Of a stretch of 64,000 nucleotides of DNA, positions 18,572 through 27,871 are shown in pieces. Positions within the stretch are counted from its first letter, which is position 1; each line of letters begins with the position of its first letter. The translations under genes were made by a program, and so were the position numbers. Source of the DNA: Aquabacterium sp. (GTDB lineage: Bacteria > Pseudomonadota > Gammaproteobacteria > Burkholderiales > Burkholderiaceae_C); assembly GCA_030654395.1 (NCBI GenBank), contig JAURXM010000131.1, positions 496,001-560,000 on the forward strand, written 5' to 3'. The notes under the pieces are model-generated. The model ran no database searches. It saw only the letters and a list, made by a program, of their open reading frames with translations, and had not been told where the DNA came from.

Positions 18572-18620
18572 AGGGCGATCTTAACAACGCTGTCAACACC
18601 TGCGCTGAGGATGTCTCGGC

Positions 18621-20210
18621 ATGTCACAACAAACAGTGACAATACAGACCATGGAAAAAACAACAACCGCCAAAACAAGCAAAAGCCAAGCAAGCAGCGT
18701 GGACAACAACCGTTTGCCCCACCTGCTGGCCGCCATAGACATGGGCTCGAACAGCTTTCGGCTCGAAATCGCGGAGATCACCAAGGGCCGCTATAAACGC
18801 ATCGACTACCTCAAAGAAACCGTGAGGCTGGGCGCCGGCCTAGATAGCCACGGCTTGTTGACTGAAGAGGCCACCCAAAATGGCTTGATCTGCCTGGCCC
18901 GCTTTGCTCAACGCTTGAAGGGCTTCGCGCCCAGCCAAGTGCGCGCTGTAGCCACCCAAACACTGCGAGAGGCCCGCAATCGCGACGCTTTTTTGCAGCG
19001 CGCCAACCACGTGCTTGGCCACCCCATTGAGGTGATTTCAGGCCGTGAAGAAGCCCGGCTGATCTACCAAGGTGTGTCACGCCTGCAACCTAGCGAGTTG
19101 CCTCGCCTCGTCATCGACATCGGTGGGCGATCGACGGAGATGATTTTGGGTCACGGTCGCAGCACAGAGCGCACCGAATCATTTGGCGTCGGCAGCGTGA
19201 GCCTGTCGATCCAGCAATTCCCGGACGGTCGCTATACACCCGAGTACTTCCGTGCAGCCCAAATCGCAGCAGGAGCCGAACTGGAAGAAGCCTTGACCCT
19301 TTTCGGACGCAGCCACTGGAAAGAGGCACTGGGCTCATCGGGCACCGTGGGCGCCGTCTCGCAGATCCTGTCTGCCAATGGCATCACGGATGGCTCCATC
19401 ACGCCAGAAGGCTTACGCTGGTGCATTGAACAATGCATCAACGCGGGCTCCAGTGCGCAGTTGAACTTGGCCGGACTCAAACCCGAGCGCAAAGCCGTTC
19501 TGGGCGGCGGCTTGTCTATCCTCTACACCCTGTGCCAGCATTTCGACATTGAGGCTTTAAGGCCAGCCAAAGGCGCCTTGCGCCAAGGCGTGATTTTTGA
19601 TCTTGAAGAGCGCCAAGAAGCCGCGCGCAACCACCGCCTGCCCGACCCACGCGACACGTCCGTGCGCGAGTTGCAGCAACGCTTTCGTGTCGACCTGCCA
19701 CAAGCCGAGCGCATTCGCCAAAAAGCACTGCATTTGTGGGTCGGACTGCAAGAGCCCCAAGCCAGCCCAGATGGTGAGCATGCCCGCGAACTAGGGTGGG
19801 CCAGCGCCCTGCATGAAATTGGCATGATGGTGTCCCACCACGACCACCACCGCCACAGCGCCTATCTGCTGGGCCATGTGGACGCGGCTGGGTTTTCTCA
19901 ATCGCAGTTGCGCCGCTTGGCCGCCTTGGTGCTGGGGCAACGGGGTGAGCTGATCAAGCTGGCCGAACACCTGCGTGACAAGGCCTTGATGTCTCAGGTG
20001 ATGTGCCTGCGCTTGGCCATCATCTTGCACCATGCCCGTATCGATCGGCCAACCAGGGTCGCCACGCTGCAACGTGTACGTGGCAAAACACGTTTGGTCC
20101 TGTCAAGACAATGGGCAGATCAGCACCCGCGTACGCTGCACCTGCTGGACGAAGAAACGCGCCGCTGGGCCCACCAAGGTGATCGCCCGCTCGACATCAC
20201 CTTCATTTAA
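18621..20210 (+). CDS. Ppx/GppA-family phosphatase (exopolyphosphatase)
   Basis: 529 residues, close to proteobacterial Ppx length. The sugar-kinase/Hsp70 fold begins with the phosphate-binding loop AAIDMGSNSFRLEIAEI. It continues with the second loop VIDIGGRSTEMILG and a glycine-rich SSGTVGAV region, then an HD-like helical C-terminal domain (residues about 330-529). It hydrolyses terminal phosphate of polyphosphate and/or pppGpp; the two activities cannot be told apart from sequence. The first ATG is kept because GAGGA lies 9 bases upstream; a second ATG 10 codons in has no such site. The stop overlaps the convergent lipoprotein gene by 8 bp. Confidence 0.92.
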   Translation: MSQQTVTIQTMEKTTTAKTSKSQASSVDNNRLPHLLAAIDMGSNSFRLEIAEITKGRYKRIDYLKETVRLGAGLDSHGLLTEEATQNGLICLARFAQRLKGFAPSQVRAVATQTLREARNRDAFLQRANHVLGHPIEVISGREEARLIYQGVSRLQPSELPRLVIDIGGRSTEMILGHGRSTERTESFGVGSVSLSIQQFPDGRYTPEYFRAAQIAAGAELEEALTLFGRSHWKEALGSSGTVGAVSQILSANGITDGSITPEGLRWCIEQCINAGSSAQLNLAGLKPERKAVLGGGLSILYTLCQHFDIEALRPAKGALRQGVIFDLEERQEAARNHRLPDPRDTSVRELQQRFRVDLPQAERIRQKALHLWVGLQEPQASPDGEHARELGWASALHEIGMMVSHHDHHRHSAYLLGHVDAAGFSQSQLRRLAALVLGQRGELIKLAEHLRDKALMSQVMCLRLAIILHHARIDRPTRVATLQRVRGKTRLVLSRQWADQHPRTLHLLDEETRRWAHQGDRPLDITFI

Positions 20211-20709
20211 GCCCCAAGGCCTTTTTATAGGTCTTGGACCACATCGGGTGCCCTGCCTCAGCCTTTGTCAGCGCAAAGCTGGCATCGGCTGCTTTGGCCG
20301 CCTTGAAGGCTTCTGCGCACAGCTTATCCCTGCGGCTGGTGCAATAAATAAAGGCCAAGTGCTTATGCGCGTTGGCCACATCAGCAGGCGCAGCCAAACC
20401 AGCCTGAACCGCTGACTTCAGTTGCGTTTCAGCCAAGCGGTATTGCGCAGTTTGATAGGCCTTCAGGCCATCGGCCAAAGCCACCTCAGCTGCCGCACGC
20501 ACACTGGCAGCTGGCGCAGTGCCACCTGTTGGCGCTGATGCTGCAGCCGTTGATGACGCCGCAGGCGCTGGGCTCGACGCAGCAGATTGCTGCGCCCCGC
20601 CGTAATCAAGCCGACCTTTGATCGCTGCACAACCAGACAACAAAAACAACACGGCCAAGCCCACTGGGGCCAAGCTGGTGTAAAACGGCGTGCGATTGAC
20701 AAACATCAT
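20203..20709 (-). CDS. TssQ-family (T6SS-associated) TPR-like lipoprotein
   Basis: 168 residues. A signal peptide ends in the lipobox LLSGC (Cys27), followed by an Ala/Ser/Pro-rich linker and a C-terminal TPR-like region of about 90 residues. The core (GLKAYQTAQYRLAE, AHKHLAFIYCTSRR, AEAGHPMW) resembles, from memory, the TssQ family of lipoproteins found with type VI secretion clusters in Burkholderiales. No other T6SS gene is in the window. It lies 18 bp after the Ser/Thr kinase gene and is probably co-transcribed with it; kinases also occur in T6SS loci. Family assignment is moderately sure, function unknown. Confidence 0.7.
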   Translation of the reverse strand: MMFVNRTPFYTSLAPVGLAVLFLLSGCAAIKGRLDYGGAQQSAASSPAPAASSTAAASAPTGGTAPAASVRAAAEVALADGLKAYQTAQYRLAETQLKSAVQAGLAAPADVANAHKHLAFIYCTSRRDKLCAEAFKAAKAADASFALTKAEAGHPMWSKTYKKALGLK

Positions 20710-20727
20710 GACTCGGCTACCTCTGCA

Positions 20728-22245
20728 TTAAAAGCGATGGCGTATTTGAACAGACTTGCCTGCCTGCACCTCTATGGTCTGCCTATAGTCAGCACTGTCA
20801 CCATTGCGGATCATGATGGTGTGGACACCGGCCTCCACGGGTAGCTGGATCAGGGGCGGTGTCACACCCACCGATCGACCATCCAACCAGACCTCGCCCC
20901 AAGGGCTGATGGCCAGCTTGACCACACCCATGGCAACGGCAACCTTGTCAACCTTGTCAACCCTGGGAACAGCAGCGGCACTCACTGCGGCCACCACAGG
21001 CAAGGGGTTGGCGACAGGGGCCGAGACGGTCTTAACAGGCGCAACAAGCACCACCTTGGCTTCAGTGGCCGGCGGTTTGGCTGCACCCCGTGCTTGCCAC
21101 ACAAACCAAGCCGCACCCAGCAACACAAGCAACCAACCCGCTGCGGCCAAAGACCACAAACCAGCCCCGGGTGCTTGGGGCTTTGGGGGCTTTTGGGGCT
21201 TCTGACCCGCACCAGCTGCATCAACACCACCCGCCTGGTGTCCGGCATCCACCGTATTGAGCCACTCCCTCAACTCGCTGGACAAACGCCGTGCAGAGCG
21301 CGTGCGTTGCTCAGGGTCACGGTGCATGGCACGCGCCACGATATCCGACAGCGCGCGAGGCACATCCGGATTGACCTCATGCGGGACAGGCACAGGCTTG
21401 TTCACCACCGCATCGGCGATGTCTTCTAAGCTGGTGCCACTGAATGCGCGCTTGTAGACCAGCAACTCATACAACACCACACCCAAGGCGTACACGTCCA
21501 CCCGGCGGTCAACGGCTTGCTGTAGCACCTGTTCGGGCGCCATGTAATAAGGCGATCCACCCACCATTTCTTGAAAGCGGCTTTGTGGGTCATCTCGTTG
21601 AGCCAAGGACTCAGCCTGGCGAATACGGGCAATACCAAAATCCAACACACGCGGCTGTGTGCGACCCACCATGAAAATATTGGCCGGTTTGATATCGCGG
21701 TGAATCACACCCTTGTGATGGGCATACGACAAAGCATCTGCCACACGCCGAACAATCAACGCAGCCTGCGTGGGCGTGGGCTTCCATCCCATGGTCAACA
21801 ACTGACGCAGGTCTTTGCCACGCAACATCTCCATGGCGATGTAGGTGCCTTGCTCGCTGGTGCCCGCGTCATACATCGTCACGATGTGTGGGTGGTTCAA
21901 GCTACCGGCTGCCTTGGCCTCATTCAAAAACAAGGCATTGAACTGGGCGCGATCGGCCACAGGCAAATCGACATGCAGCGTTTTGATGGCGATCAGGCGT
22001 GACAGCAAAGGATCATGGGCGGCGTACACCGTACCCAAACCGCCCTCACCAATCACGTACTTCAGCGCATAACGCCCAATGTGTCCGATGGTCGGCAACA
22101 GATCAGGACGACCACGGTGCGCCTCCAGTGACTCAGGCTCAGGCAGCGGCCGTGTCTCAGCTACCGTGTCCTGGTCATCATCCACCAAGCGATCGGCCTC
22201 CTCTTCGTAAGGCTGCGTCACCGCTGGTTGCGTTGGCGTGGACAC
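20728..22245 (-). CDS. Membrane-anchored Ser/Thr protein kinase with PEGA domain
   Basis: 505 residues from a GTG start with GAGGG 10 bases upstream. A Hanks-type kinase domain occupies about 58-330: glycine loop GEGGLGTVY, catalytic Lys88, HRDIKPANI (D184) and DFG (202-204). A Pro-rich linker leads to one membrane helix (363-384) and, after a variable Val/Ala-rich stretch, a C-terminal PEGA domain (about 435-505), presumably periplasmic. It probably senses an envelope signal and phosphorylates cytoplasmic proteins. It lies 26 bp downstream of nusB and 18 bp upstream of the TssQ-like lipoprotein gene. A PpkA-like role in type VI secretion is possible but unproven. Confidence 0.9.
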   Translation of the reverse strand: MSTPTQPAVTQPYEEEADRLVDDDQDTVAETRPLPEPESLEAHRGRPDLLPTIGHIGRYALKYVIGEGGLGTVYAAHDPLLSRLIAIKTLHVDLPVADRAQFNALFLNEAKAAGSLNHPHIVTMYDAGTSEQGTYIAMEMLRGKDLRQLLTMGWKPTPTQAALIVRRVADALSYAHHKGVIHRDIKPANIFMVGRTQPRVLDFGIARIRQAESLAQRDDPQSRFQEMVGGSPYYMAPEQVLQQAVDRRVDVYALGVVLYELLVYKRAFSGTSLEDIADAVVNKPVPVPHEVNPDVPRALSDIVARAMHRDPEQRTRSARRLSSELREWLNTVDAGHQAGGVDAAGAGQKPQKPPKPQAPGAGLWSLAAAGWLLVLLGAAWFVWQARGAAKPPATEAKVVLVAPVKTVSAPVANPLPVVAAVSAAAVPRVDKVDKVAVAMGVVKLAISPWGEVWLDGRSVGVTPPLIQLPVEAGVHTIMIRNGDSADYRQTIEVQAGKSVQIRHRF

Positions 22246-22271
22246 GGATCAAGCACCCTCGGTTAACGCCC

Positions 22272-22805
22272 TCACCGATGGCTTGGGCGTGCTACTTTGA
22301 CCTCGTCAGGGCGAATGCTGGGGGCCAAGTGGTCCAGCACGCCATTGACGAATTTATGCCCATCTGTCCCGCCGAAGCTTTTGGCCAACTCCACCGCCTC
22401 ATTGATGGCGACTTTGTACGGCACATCCAAACAGTGCATCAGTTCATACGCACCGATCCAGAGCACGGCATGCTCGACTGGCGACAATTCATCGACAGGT
22501 CTGTCCAAAAACTTAAGCAAAGCTTCGTCAAGTTGTGCACGTTGATCGATGCAACCATTCAACAAAGCGTCGTAATGCGCACGATCACACTTGGTGAACT
22601 CTTCCAACTCGCGGATGTGTGCATCCACACTGCTGGCTTCACGGGTGTTGATTTGCCACTCATACAGGCCTTGCAAGGCAAACTCACGTGCACGGCGACG
22701 CGATGATTTAGCGCGATCACGCGGCGGGCCACCAGCTGTTGTTTTGCGGGCCGGTCGGCCTTCTAGCGGGGTGGCAGGCTTAGGGGTATCGGGCATATCG
22801 CTCAC
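22272..22805 (-). CDS. nusB: Transcription antitermination factor NusB
   Basis: 177 residues. The NusB helical core is clear: [16 protein letters not shown] near the start and [26 protein letters not shown] near the end. NusB with NusE(S10) binds boxA RNA and supports antitermination on rRNA operons. The N-terminal 30 residues are a Pro/Ala/Arg-rich extension, common in betaproteobacteria. The start overlaps the ribH stop (ATGA), the standard ribH-nusB arrangement. Confidence 0.96.
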   Translation of the reverse strand: MSDMPDTPKPATPLEGRPARKTTAGGPPRDRAKSSRRRAREFALQGLYEWQINTREASSVDAHIRELEEFTKCDRAHYDALLNGCIDQRAQLDEALLKFLDRPVDELSPVEHAVLWIGAYELMHCLDVPYKVAINEAVELAKSFGGTDGHKFVNGVLDHLAPSIRPDEVKVARPSHR

Positions 22806-23266
22806 AGCATGTCATCCAGCAAATTGGCCATTTCAACGGCAACACGGGCGGCATCGCGGCCTTTTTCTTCAACGCGGGCCTCAGCTTGGGCTTGGTTCTC
22901 AACGGTGAGGATGGCATTGGCCACCGGCACCGTGTGATCCAAACTCACGCGGGTCACCGCAGCGCCGCTTTCGTTGGCCACCAACTCGAAGTGGTAGGTC
23001 TCGCCACGGATGATGCAACCCAGCGCCACCAAGGCGTCAAAACGCTCGCTTTGCGCCATGGCCTGCAGTGCCACCGACACTTCCAGTGCGCCAGGCACAG
23101 TCACGTGCTTGATGTGCTTGGGCGACACGCCCAGCTTGACCAATTCGTCGATACAGACCTCAGCCAGCCGTGAAGTCAGCTCGTCATTGAAGCGAGCCTG
23201 CACGATCCCGACACGCAGATCGTTACCGTCAAGCCGGCCGGCTTGTCCTTTGTCAGCGCCTTGCAT
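22802..23266 (-). CDS. ribH: 6,7-dimethyl-8-ribityllumazine synthase
   Basis: 154 residues, the normal length, from the ATG at 23266, which has GGAA 8 bases upstream; the longer reading frame to 23329 has no family support. It joins the ribityl-aminouracil and dihydroxybutanone phosphate precursors in the penultimate riboflavin step. Motifs seen: VGIVQARFN (substrate loop), [25 protein letters not shown] and the loop that normally carries the catalytic His. Its stop overlaps nusB, and ribBX ends 69 bp upstream. Confidence 0.96.
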   Translation of the reverse strand: MQGADKGQAGRLDGNDLRVGIVQARFNDELTSRLAEVCIDELVKLGVSPKHIKHVTVPGALEVSVALQAMAQSERFDALVALGCIIRGETYHFELVANESGAAVTRVSLDHTVPVANAILTVENQAQAEARVEEKGRDAARVAVEMANLLDDML

Positions 23267-23335
23267 AGTGTTGTTCCAGGTAAAGAGCGAAGAAATAAAA
23301 AAGAAAGAGCGATTCAGCGCTGACCCCAACGGGGA

Positions 23336-24451
23336 TCAGTGCGAGGGTGCCAGGGTCACCCCATCAGCGGTCAAAAAGCCAGTGACCTCTAAGCCATAGC
23401 CCACCATGCTGGGCAGACGCTGCTGGTTGCCCAACAAACGCATGCGGTGCACACCCAGCGTCTTCAAAATCTGGGCACCCACGCCATAGGTACGCAGGTC
23501 AACGGGTGTCTTAGGCGCCTGAACCGGCACCTCTGGCAGCAACTTGTCGACCAAGTGCTCCGCGTCGTCACCTGCATTGAGCAAGACAACCACGCCACGG
23601 CCTGCTTCACGCACAGCGGCCAAAGCCTTGGGCAGCGCCCAGGAATGCGTGCGGCTACCGGCATCCAACCAATCCAACACAGACAGGGGTTCGTGCACGC
23701 GCACCAGCACCTCGTCCTCAGGTGTCCACTGGCCTAGGCTCAAGGCCAAGTGCACCGCACCGGTACGGTCACGGAACACATGCGCATCAAAGTCGCCCTC
23801 GGGCGTTTGCATGGTGCGCTTGCCCAAGCTTTGAATCAGCGACTCATTGCGGCTGCGGTATTGGATCAGGTCGGCAATGGTGCCGATCTTCAAGCCATGT
23901 TGTTGAGCGAACACCTCCAGATCAGGTAGACGGGCCATCGTGCCATCGTCATTCATGATCTCGCAAATGACGGCAGATGGCGTCAAACCAGCCATGCCTG
24001 ACAAATCGCAACCCGCCTCGGTATGGCCTGCGCGCATCAGCACGCCGCCATCTTGCGCTTGCAGCGGGAAGATGTGGCCGGGCTGAACCAAGTCAGTGGG
24101 TTTGGCAAAACGGGCCACAGCGGCCTGCACCGTGCGCGAGCGGTCAGCGGCTGAAATGCCAGTGGTCACGCCCTCTGTCGCCTCGATGGACACGGTAAAA
24201 GCGGTGCCATGTTTGGTGCCGTTGCGGGTGGCCATGGGCGGCAATTGCAGCCGCTCACAGCGCTCGCGCGTCAGGGTCAGGCAGATCAGGCCACGGCCAA
24301 ATTTGGCCATGAAATTGATCGCTTCAGGGGTGACGTGGTCAGACGCCAAGATGAGATCGCCCTCGTTCTCGCGGTCCTCTTCATCCACAAGGATGACCAT
24401 GCGACCGGCGGCGAGCTCCGCAATCAACTCAGGAATAGGTGAAATAGGCAT
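23336..24451 (-). CDS. ribB: 3,4-dihydroxy-2-butanone-4-phosphate synthase with degenerate GTP cyclohydrolase II domain (RibBX type)
   Basis: 371 residues. The N-terminal RibB domain (1 to about 205) is intact: VDEEDRENEGDL acid loop, the RAGHTEAGCDL loop and NDDGTMAR. It makes dihydroxybutanone phosphate from ribulose 5-phosphate. The C-terminal RibA-like domain has lost its zinc and catalytic residues: the region that should carry the Cys-x10-Cys-x-Cys zinc site reads VHEPLSVLDW...HSWALP, and the RQEGRGIG loop reads NAGDDAEHL. It therefore probably cannot act as GTP cyclohydrolase II, and a separate ribA is expected elsewhere. The start at 24451 gives the family N-terminus (MPISPIPEL) and lies 4 bp after the ribD stop. 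Confidence 0.92.
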   Translation of the reverse strand: MPISPIPELIAELAAGRMVILVDEEDRENEGDLILASDHVTPEAINFMAKFGRGLICLTLTRERCERLQLPPMATRNGTKHGTAFTVSIEATEGVTTGISAADRSRTVQAAVARFAKPTDLVQPGHIFPLQAQDGGVLMRAGHTEAGCDLSGMAGLTPSAVICEIMNDDGTMARLPDLEVFAQQHGLKIGTIADLIQYRSRNESLIQSLGKRTMQTPEGDFDAHVFRDRTGAVHLALSLGQWTPEDEVLVRVHEPLSVLDWLDAGSRTHSWALPKALAAVREAGRGVVVLLNAGDDAEHLVDKLLPEVPVQAPKTPVDLRTYGVGAQILKTLGVHRMRLLGNQQRLPSMVGYGLEVTGFLTADGVTLAPSH

Positions 24452-24455
24452 ACCC

Positions 24456-25589
24456 CTATTGTAGGCGGGCATGGGGGCGAGCGAGCACGCGCAGGTCATC
24501 ACCGACTAATTGCACGTCATGAAAATACAAACCAACGGCGTGATCCAGCGATGCCAAAGCAGGCAAAGCAGCCAAACCACGCCCCGGTCCCAGCAGTTTC
24601 GGGGCGATGTAGAGCAAATATTCATCCACCCAACCACCCGCAATGAAGGCCGCGTTCAGTTGTGCGCCCGCCTCAACATGGAGCTCATTGATGCCGCGTG
24701 CCGCCAAATCTGCCAACACCGCGCCCAAATCCAAATGCGCGCCCGTGCTGTCAGCGGGCAAAGGGATGGCGACCGCGCCTTGGCGGGCTAAGGCACGCTG
24801 CCGATCAGATGCGGCGCCGTCCTCATCACAAGTCAAGCCACACAGCCACACCCCGCCCGGGGGCTGGAGCAAGCGCGCGGTCAAAGGCGTGCGCCAATGA
24901 GAGTCCAGCACGACACGGGTAGGTTGCTTTGCCACCGCCATGGCACGCACATCCATGCGAGGGTCATCAGCCAGCACGGTACCAATGCCCGTCAGCACCG
25001 CACCAGCGCGTGCACGCCAGACTTGCCCATCGGCACGGGCAGCGTCCCCTGTGATCCACTTGCTCTGGCCGTTGTCCAAAGCCGTGCGCCCGTCCAAAGA
25101 GCCCGCTATCTTCATGCGCACCCAAGGTCGCTGGCGCACCATGCGGGACAAAAAGCCCACGTTCAAATCACTTGAGGCGACCGCTGCGGGGTGATCGGGC
25201 GCCAGCACATCCACCTGCACACCCGCCGCACGCAGGCGGGCCACCCCTTGGCCGCCAACCAATGGGTTGGGGTCAAGCAAGGTGATGACGACACGCCGGA
25301 TGCCCGCTTTGACCAGCGCATCGGCACAAGGCGGCGTGCGGCCGTGGTGTGAGCAGGGCTCCAGCGTCACGTAAGCCGTGGCCCCGTGGGTTGAGGCCCC
25401 TTGTGCGGCCGCATCTGCCAAGGCCATGACCTCGGCATGCGGGCCACCAGCTTGTTGGGTGTGCCCTTGGCCGATGACCTGCCCAGCCACCGACACCACC
25501 ACGCAACCAACACGAGGGTTAGGTTCAGACAGGCCAATGGCTTGTTTGGCCAGCGCCAAAGCTTGGGTCAAATACAGGTCATCGGACAT
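24456..25589 (-). CDS. ribD: Bifunctional riboflavin deaminase/reductase RibD
   Basis: 377 residues from ATG 25589. The N-terminal cytidine-deaminase-type domain holds the zinc ligands H51 (HAE, with E53 as proton shuttle), C79 (PCSHHGRTPPC) and C88. The C-terminal reductase domain starts near 150 with a typical VRMKIAGSLDG motif and a GIGTVLADDP segment. It performs the second and third steps from GTP to riboflavin. The reading frame extends 42 codons upstream without family resemblance. It begins the rib operon; no FMN riboswitch is visible ahead of it, and ribE (riboflavin synthase) is missing from its usual place between ribD and ribB. Confidence 0.95.
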   Translation of the reverse strand: MSDDLYLTQALALAKQAIGLSEPNPRVGCVVVSVAGQVIGQGHTQQAGGPHAEVMALADAAAQGASTHGATAYVTLEPCSHHGRTPPCADALVKAGIRRVVITLLDPNPLVGGQGVARLRAAGVQVDVLAPDHPAAVASSDLNVGFLSRMVRQRPWVRMKIAGSLDGRTALDNGQSKWITGDAARADGQVWRARAGAVLTGIGTVLADDPRMDVRAMAVAKQPTRVVLDSHWRTPLTARLLQPPGGVWLCGLTCDEDGAASDRQRALARQGAVAIPLPADSTGAHLDLGAVLADLAARGINELHVEAGAQLNAAFIAGGWVDEYLLYIAPKLLGPGRGLAALPALASLDHAVGLYFHDVQLVGDDLRVLARPHARLQ

Positions 25590-25750
25590 GGCAAATTCAA
25601 GGTCATCAAAGCGGTATCGGGTAATCACGCACCCCACCCCCGAAACAGGGTGGCCATTCATCCCACCAACGTGACCGCTGGTCGGATCAAGTGTGCCGTA
25701 TGTCGGCAAGCCCATTTTCTACATCAAAGCCCAAGTGCAGAATCAGCGTC

Positions 25751-26344
25751 ATGAAAATTCGTGACCTTTTGCACAAGCGACACAAGCTGAACGGCTTCAC
25801 TTTGGTGGAGCTGATGGTGACCGTCGCGATTGTGGCGATCTTGATGGCCGTTGGCGCACCGCAGTTGCGGGGTTTTTTGCAAAAACAGCAAGTGGCTGCC
25901 GATGTAGAAAGCCTGACATCAGCGATCCACATGGCGCGGTCTGAGGCGCTTAAACGCAGTGGCCGGGTCAGCATTTGCGCTTTGAGTGGGGCTGATTTCG
26001 CAGTCAGCACCGATGCAGTTTGCGCAGGCAACGCCGAAACAAATTGGTCACATGGCTGGTTGATCTACATCGACTACAGCAATGGCGCGGGCTACGCCTC
26101 AACCACAGACACCGTCTTGCAGGTTGAGCGCACTGTCCGGTCTGGCTCAATCACCGGCACGACGGGGATCATCAGTTTCATGGCCAATGGCCTGACAGCA
26201 TCCGACAACGGCAGCTTGATCATCAAACCGAAGGGCACGGCAGATACCGACCCCGCCTGCAAAAAATGGACTTTAAGCCGCCAAGGGCGCTTTGCAAGGG
26301 ACACCACAACCACAGGTTGCGTCGCTCCCGTCAAATCGAAATAA
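25751..26344 (+). CDS. fimT: Minor pseudopilin FimT/GspH family
   Basis: 197 residues from ATG 25751. A class III leader (MKIRDLLHKRHKLNG) is followed after the cleavage glycine by FTLVELMVTVAIVAIL, with the conserved Glu at +5, then the GspH/FimT globular domain (SAIHMARSEALKRSG). Minor pilins prime assembly of the type IV pilus; FimT in some species also binds DNA during uptake. It is first in an operon with pilV, pilW, pilX, pilY1 and pilE. It is divergent from ribD; the 161-bp gap holds its promoter. Confidence 0.9.
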   Translation: MKIRDLLHKRHKLNGFTLVELMVTVAIVAILMAVGAPQLRGFLQKQQVAADVESLTSAIHMARSEALKRSGRVSICALSGADFAVSTDAVCAGNAETNWSHGWLIYIDYSNGAGYASTTDTVLQVERTVRSGSITGTTGIISFMANGLTASDNGSLIIKPKGTADTDPACKKWTLSRQGRFARDTTTTGCVAPVKSK

Positions 26345-26353
26345 GGCACGCAC

Positions 26354-26914
26354 ATGCACCAATCAAAACAAAGCGGCGTCTCACTCATTGAAGTGCTGGT
26401 GGCCATGCTGATTGCCTCACTGGGCATCCTGAGCATGATCGCCATGCAGATCAACGCCACCAAATACACCAAAACCAGTGAAGTGCGCACCATGGGCACC
26501 CTGCTGGTCGGTGATTTGACCGACCGCATGCGCGCCAACAAGGCCGGGTTCTTGGCAGGCAGCTACTTCATCGACCCTGCAACCAAGTATCCAGACGATG
26601 GCCCTGTCAAGGCGCCAGAAAAAGCCCAGCCTACGTGCAACGAAGCTGCCAGCAAATGCGATGTAGCACAGTTGGCAGCACAAGATCTTGCTGACTGGCA
26701 GCGCTCGGTCTTTTTTGCCTTGCCTGGTGGGTCTGCACGCATTTCAAAACCAGATCTGACCGGCAGCGAAAACGCGGCAGACATCTGGCTGATCTGGGCG
26801 CCGCCTCAAGGTGACGCCAGCTTTGACAACAACGCCACGGAATGCCCAAGCGCTGCCATACCAAGCAAAGCAACCGTCACACCACGTTGCCTCCATTTCC
26901 GGGTCAATATATGA
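26354..26914 (+). CDS. pilV: Type IV pilus minor pilin PilV
   Basis: 186 residues. The leader MHQSKQSG precedes VSLIEVLVAMLIASLGIL, the PilV-type N-terminal helix with Glu+5. The region after it (NATKYTKTSEVRTMGTLLVGDLTDRMRAN) matches the PilV pattern of a helix ending in DRMRAN. The C-terminal part is a variable globular head with two cysteine pairs. It follows fimT by 9 bp and its stop overlaps the pilW start. Confidence 0.9.
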   Translation: MHQSKQSGVSLIEVLVAMLIASLGILSMIAMQINATKYTKTSEVRTMGTLLVGDLTDRMRANKAGFLAGSYFIDPATKYPDDGPVKAPEKAQPTCNEAASKCDVAQLAAQDLADWQRSVFFALPGGSARISKPDLTGSENAADIWLIWAPPQGDASFDNNATECPSAAIPSKATVTPRCLHFRVNI

Positions 26915-27861
26915 GCACGCACACACCTCACCGCCACGCCCGCGCACCCATGGTCAAGCGGCAAAACAGGGGCTTGTCTCTGATCGAGATCATGGTCTCG
27001 CTGGCCATTGGCTTGGTGGTCATTGGCGCGGTATTTGCCAATTACATCAACAACAGCATGGGGTCGCGTCAAACCGCGGCCATGACCCAAGTGGCCAATG
27101 ATGCAGCCTTGGCGTTTGGCATATTGCGCAATCACATAGCCATGGCGGGCTACAGCACGCCAACGAGCACCACTCCCACTGGCTTTACCCCCACCACCGT
27201 CAGCCTGCCTATATTTGGCTGCGAAGGCAGATTCGACAAAGACACAGACGCCTCAACTGACCCGCTCAAGGTGACCTGCGCTACAGGCAAGGACGCCAGC
27301 ACATCAGATGCCCTGCTCATCCGGTTTGAAGTTGACGCGCAAAGTGTGCCAACGGCCTCTTACGAAAGCACAGACACAACAACAGGCAAGACTGTGACAT
27401 CACAAACCCCAACAGACTGCCAAGGCAACGGGATAGTCCCCACAGTACCACCCAGCGCATTGCTGGCTGACAGCCGATTCCAAATAGACGCAAGCACGGC
27501 CACCCTGACCTGCCTGGGTAATGGTAAACAACCCCGAAATGACCCCTTGGTTGAGAACATCGCCGAGATGCACCTGACCTACGGCGTGGCAGCTGACGTT
27601 GTCAATGGTCGGCCCACAGCCATCATCCGCTACATCACAGCCAGCGACGTGGCCCAGGTCCTAGACAGTGACACCGTCAAAGCCACCAAATGGGCCAGAG
27701 TGGTGTCGACTCGCATCTGCTTGGTCGTGCGCAGCGCAGAAGAAGTACTCAATGAACCCACGCCTTACCGCAACTGCGCTCAAGACGTGGAGACACCAAC
27801 AGACCGCCGCATCTACCGCGCCTTCACCAGCACCGTCGTACTCAATAACCGCGTCCTGTGA
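26911..27861 (+). CDS. pilW: Type IV pilus minor pilin PilW
   Basis: 316 residues. The start ATG at 26911 overlaps the pilV stop (ATGA), leaving an unusually long leader of about 21 residues (MSTHTPHRHARAPMVKRQNRG) before LSLIEIMVSLAIGLVVIGAVF. PilW features follow: an AFGILRNHIAMAGYSTP segment, then a large globular domain (VARICLVVRSAEE-like end region). PilW joins PilV, PilX and PilY1 in the tip complex. An earlier in-frame ATG lies within pilV and is rejected. Confidence 0.9.
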   Translation: MSTHTPHRHARAPMVKRQNRGLSLIEIMVSLAIGLVVIGAVFANYINNSMGSRQTAAMTQVANDAALAFGILRNHIAMAGYSTPTSTTPTGFTPTTVSLPIFGCEGRFDKDTDASTDPLKVTCATGKDASTSDALLIRFEVDAQSVPTASYESTDTTTGKTVTSQTPTDCQGNGIVPTVPPSALLADSRFQIDASTATLTCLGNGKQPRNDPLVENIAEMHLTYGVAADVVNGRPTAIIRYITASDVAQVLDSDTVKATKWARVVSTRICLVVRSAEEVLNEPTPYRNCAQDVETPTDRRIYRAFTSTVVLNNRVL

Positions 27862-27871
27862 GCGTACAAAA

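Noticed and set aside
25590-25750. FMN riboswitch ahead of ribD
   Set aside because: The conserved aptamer segments were searched for on the minus strand and are not present.
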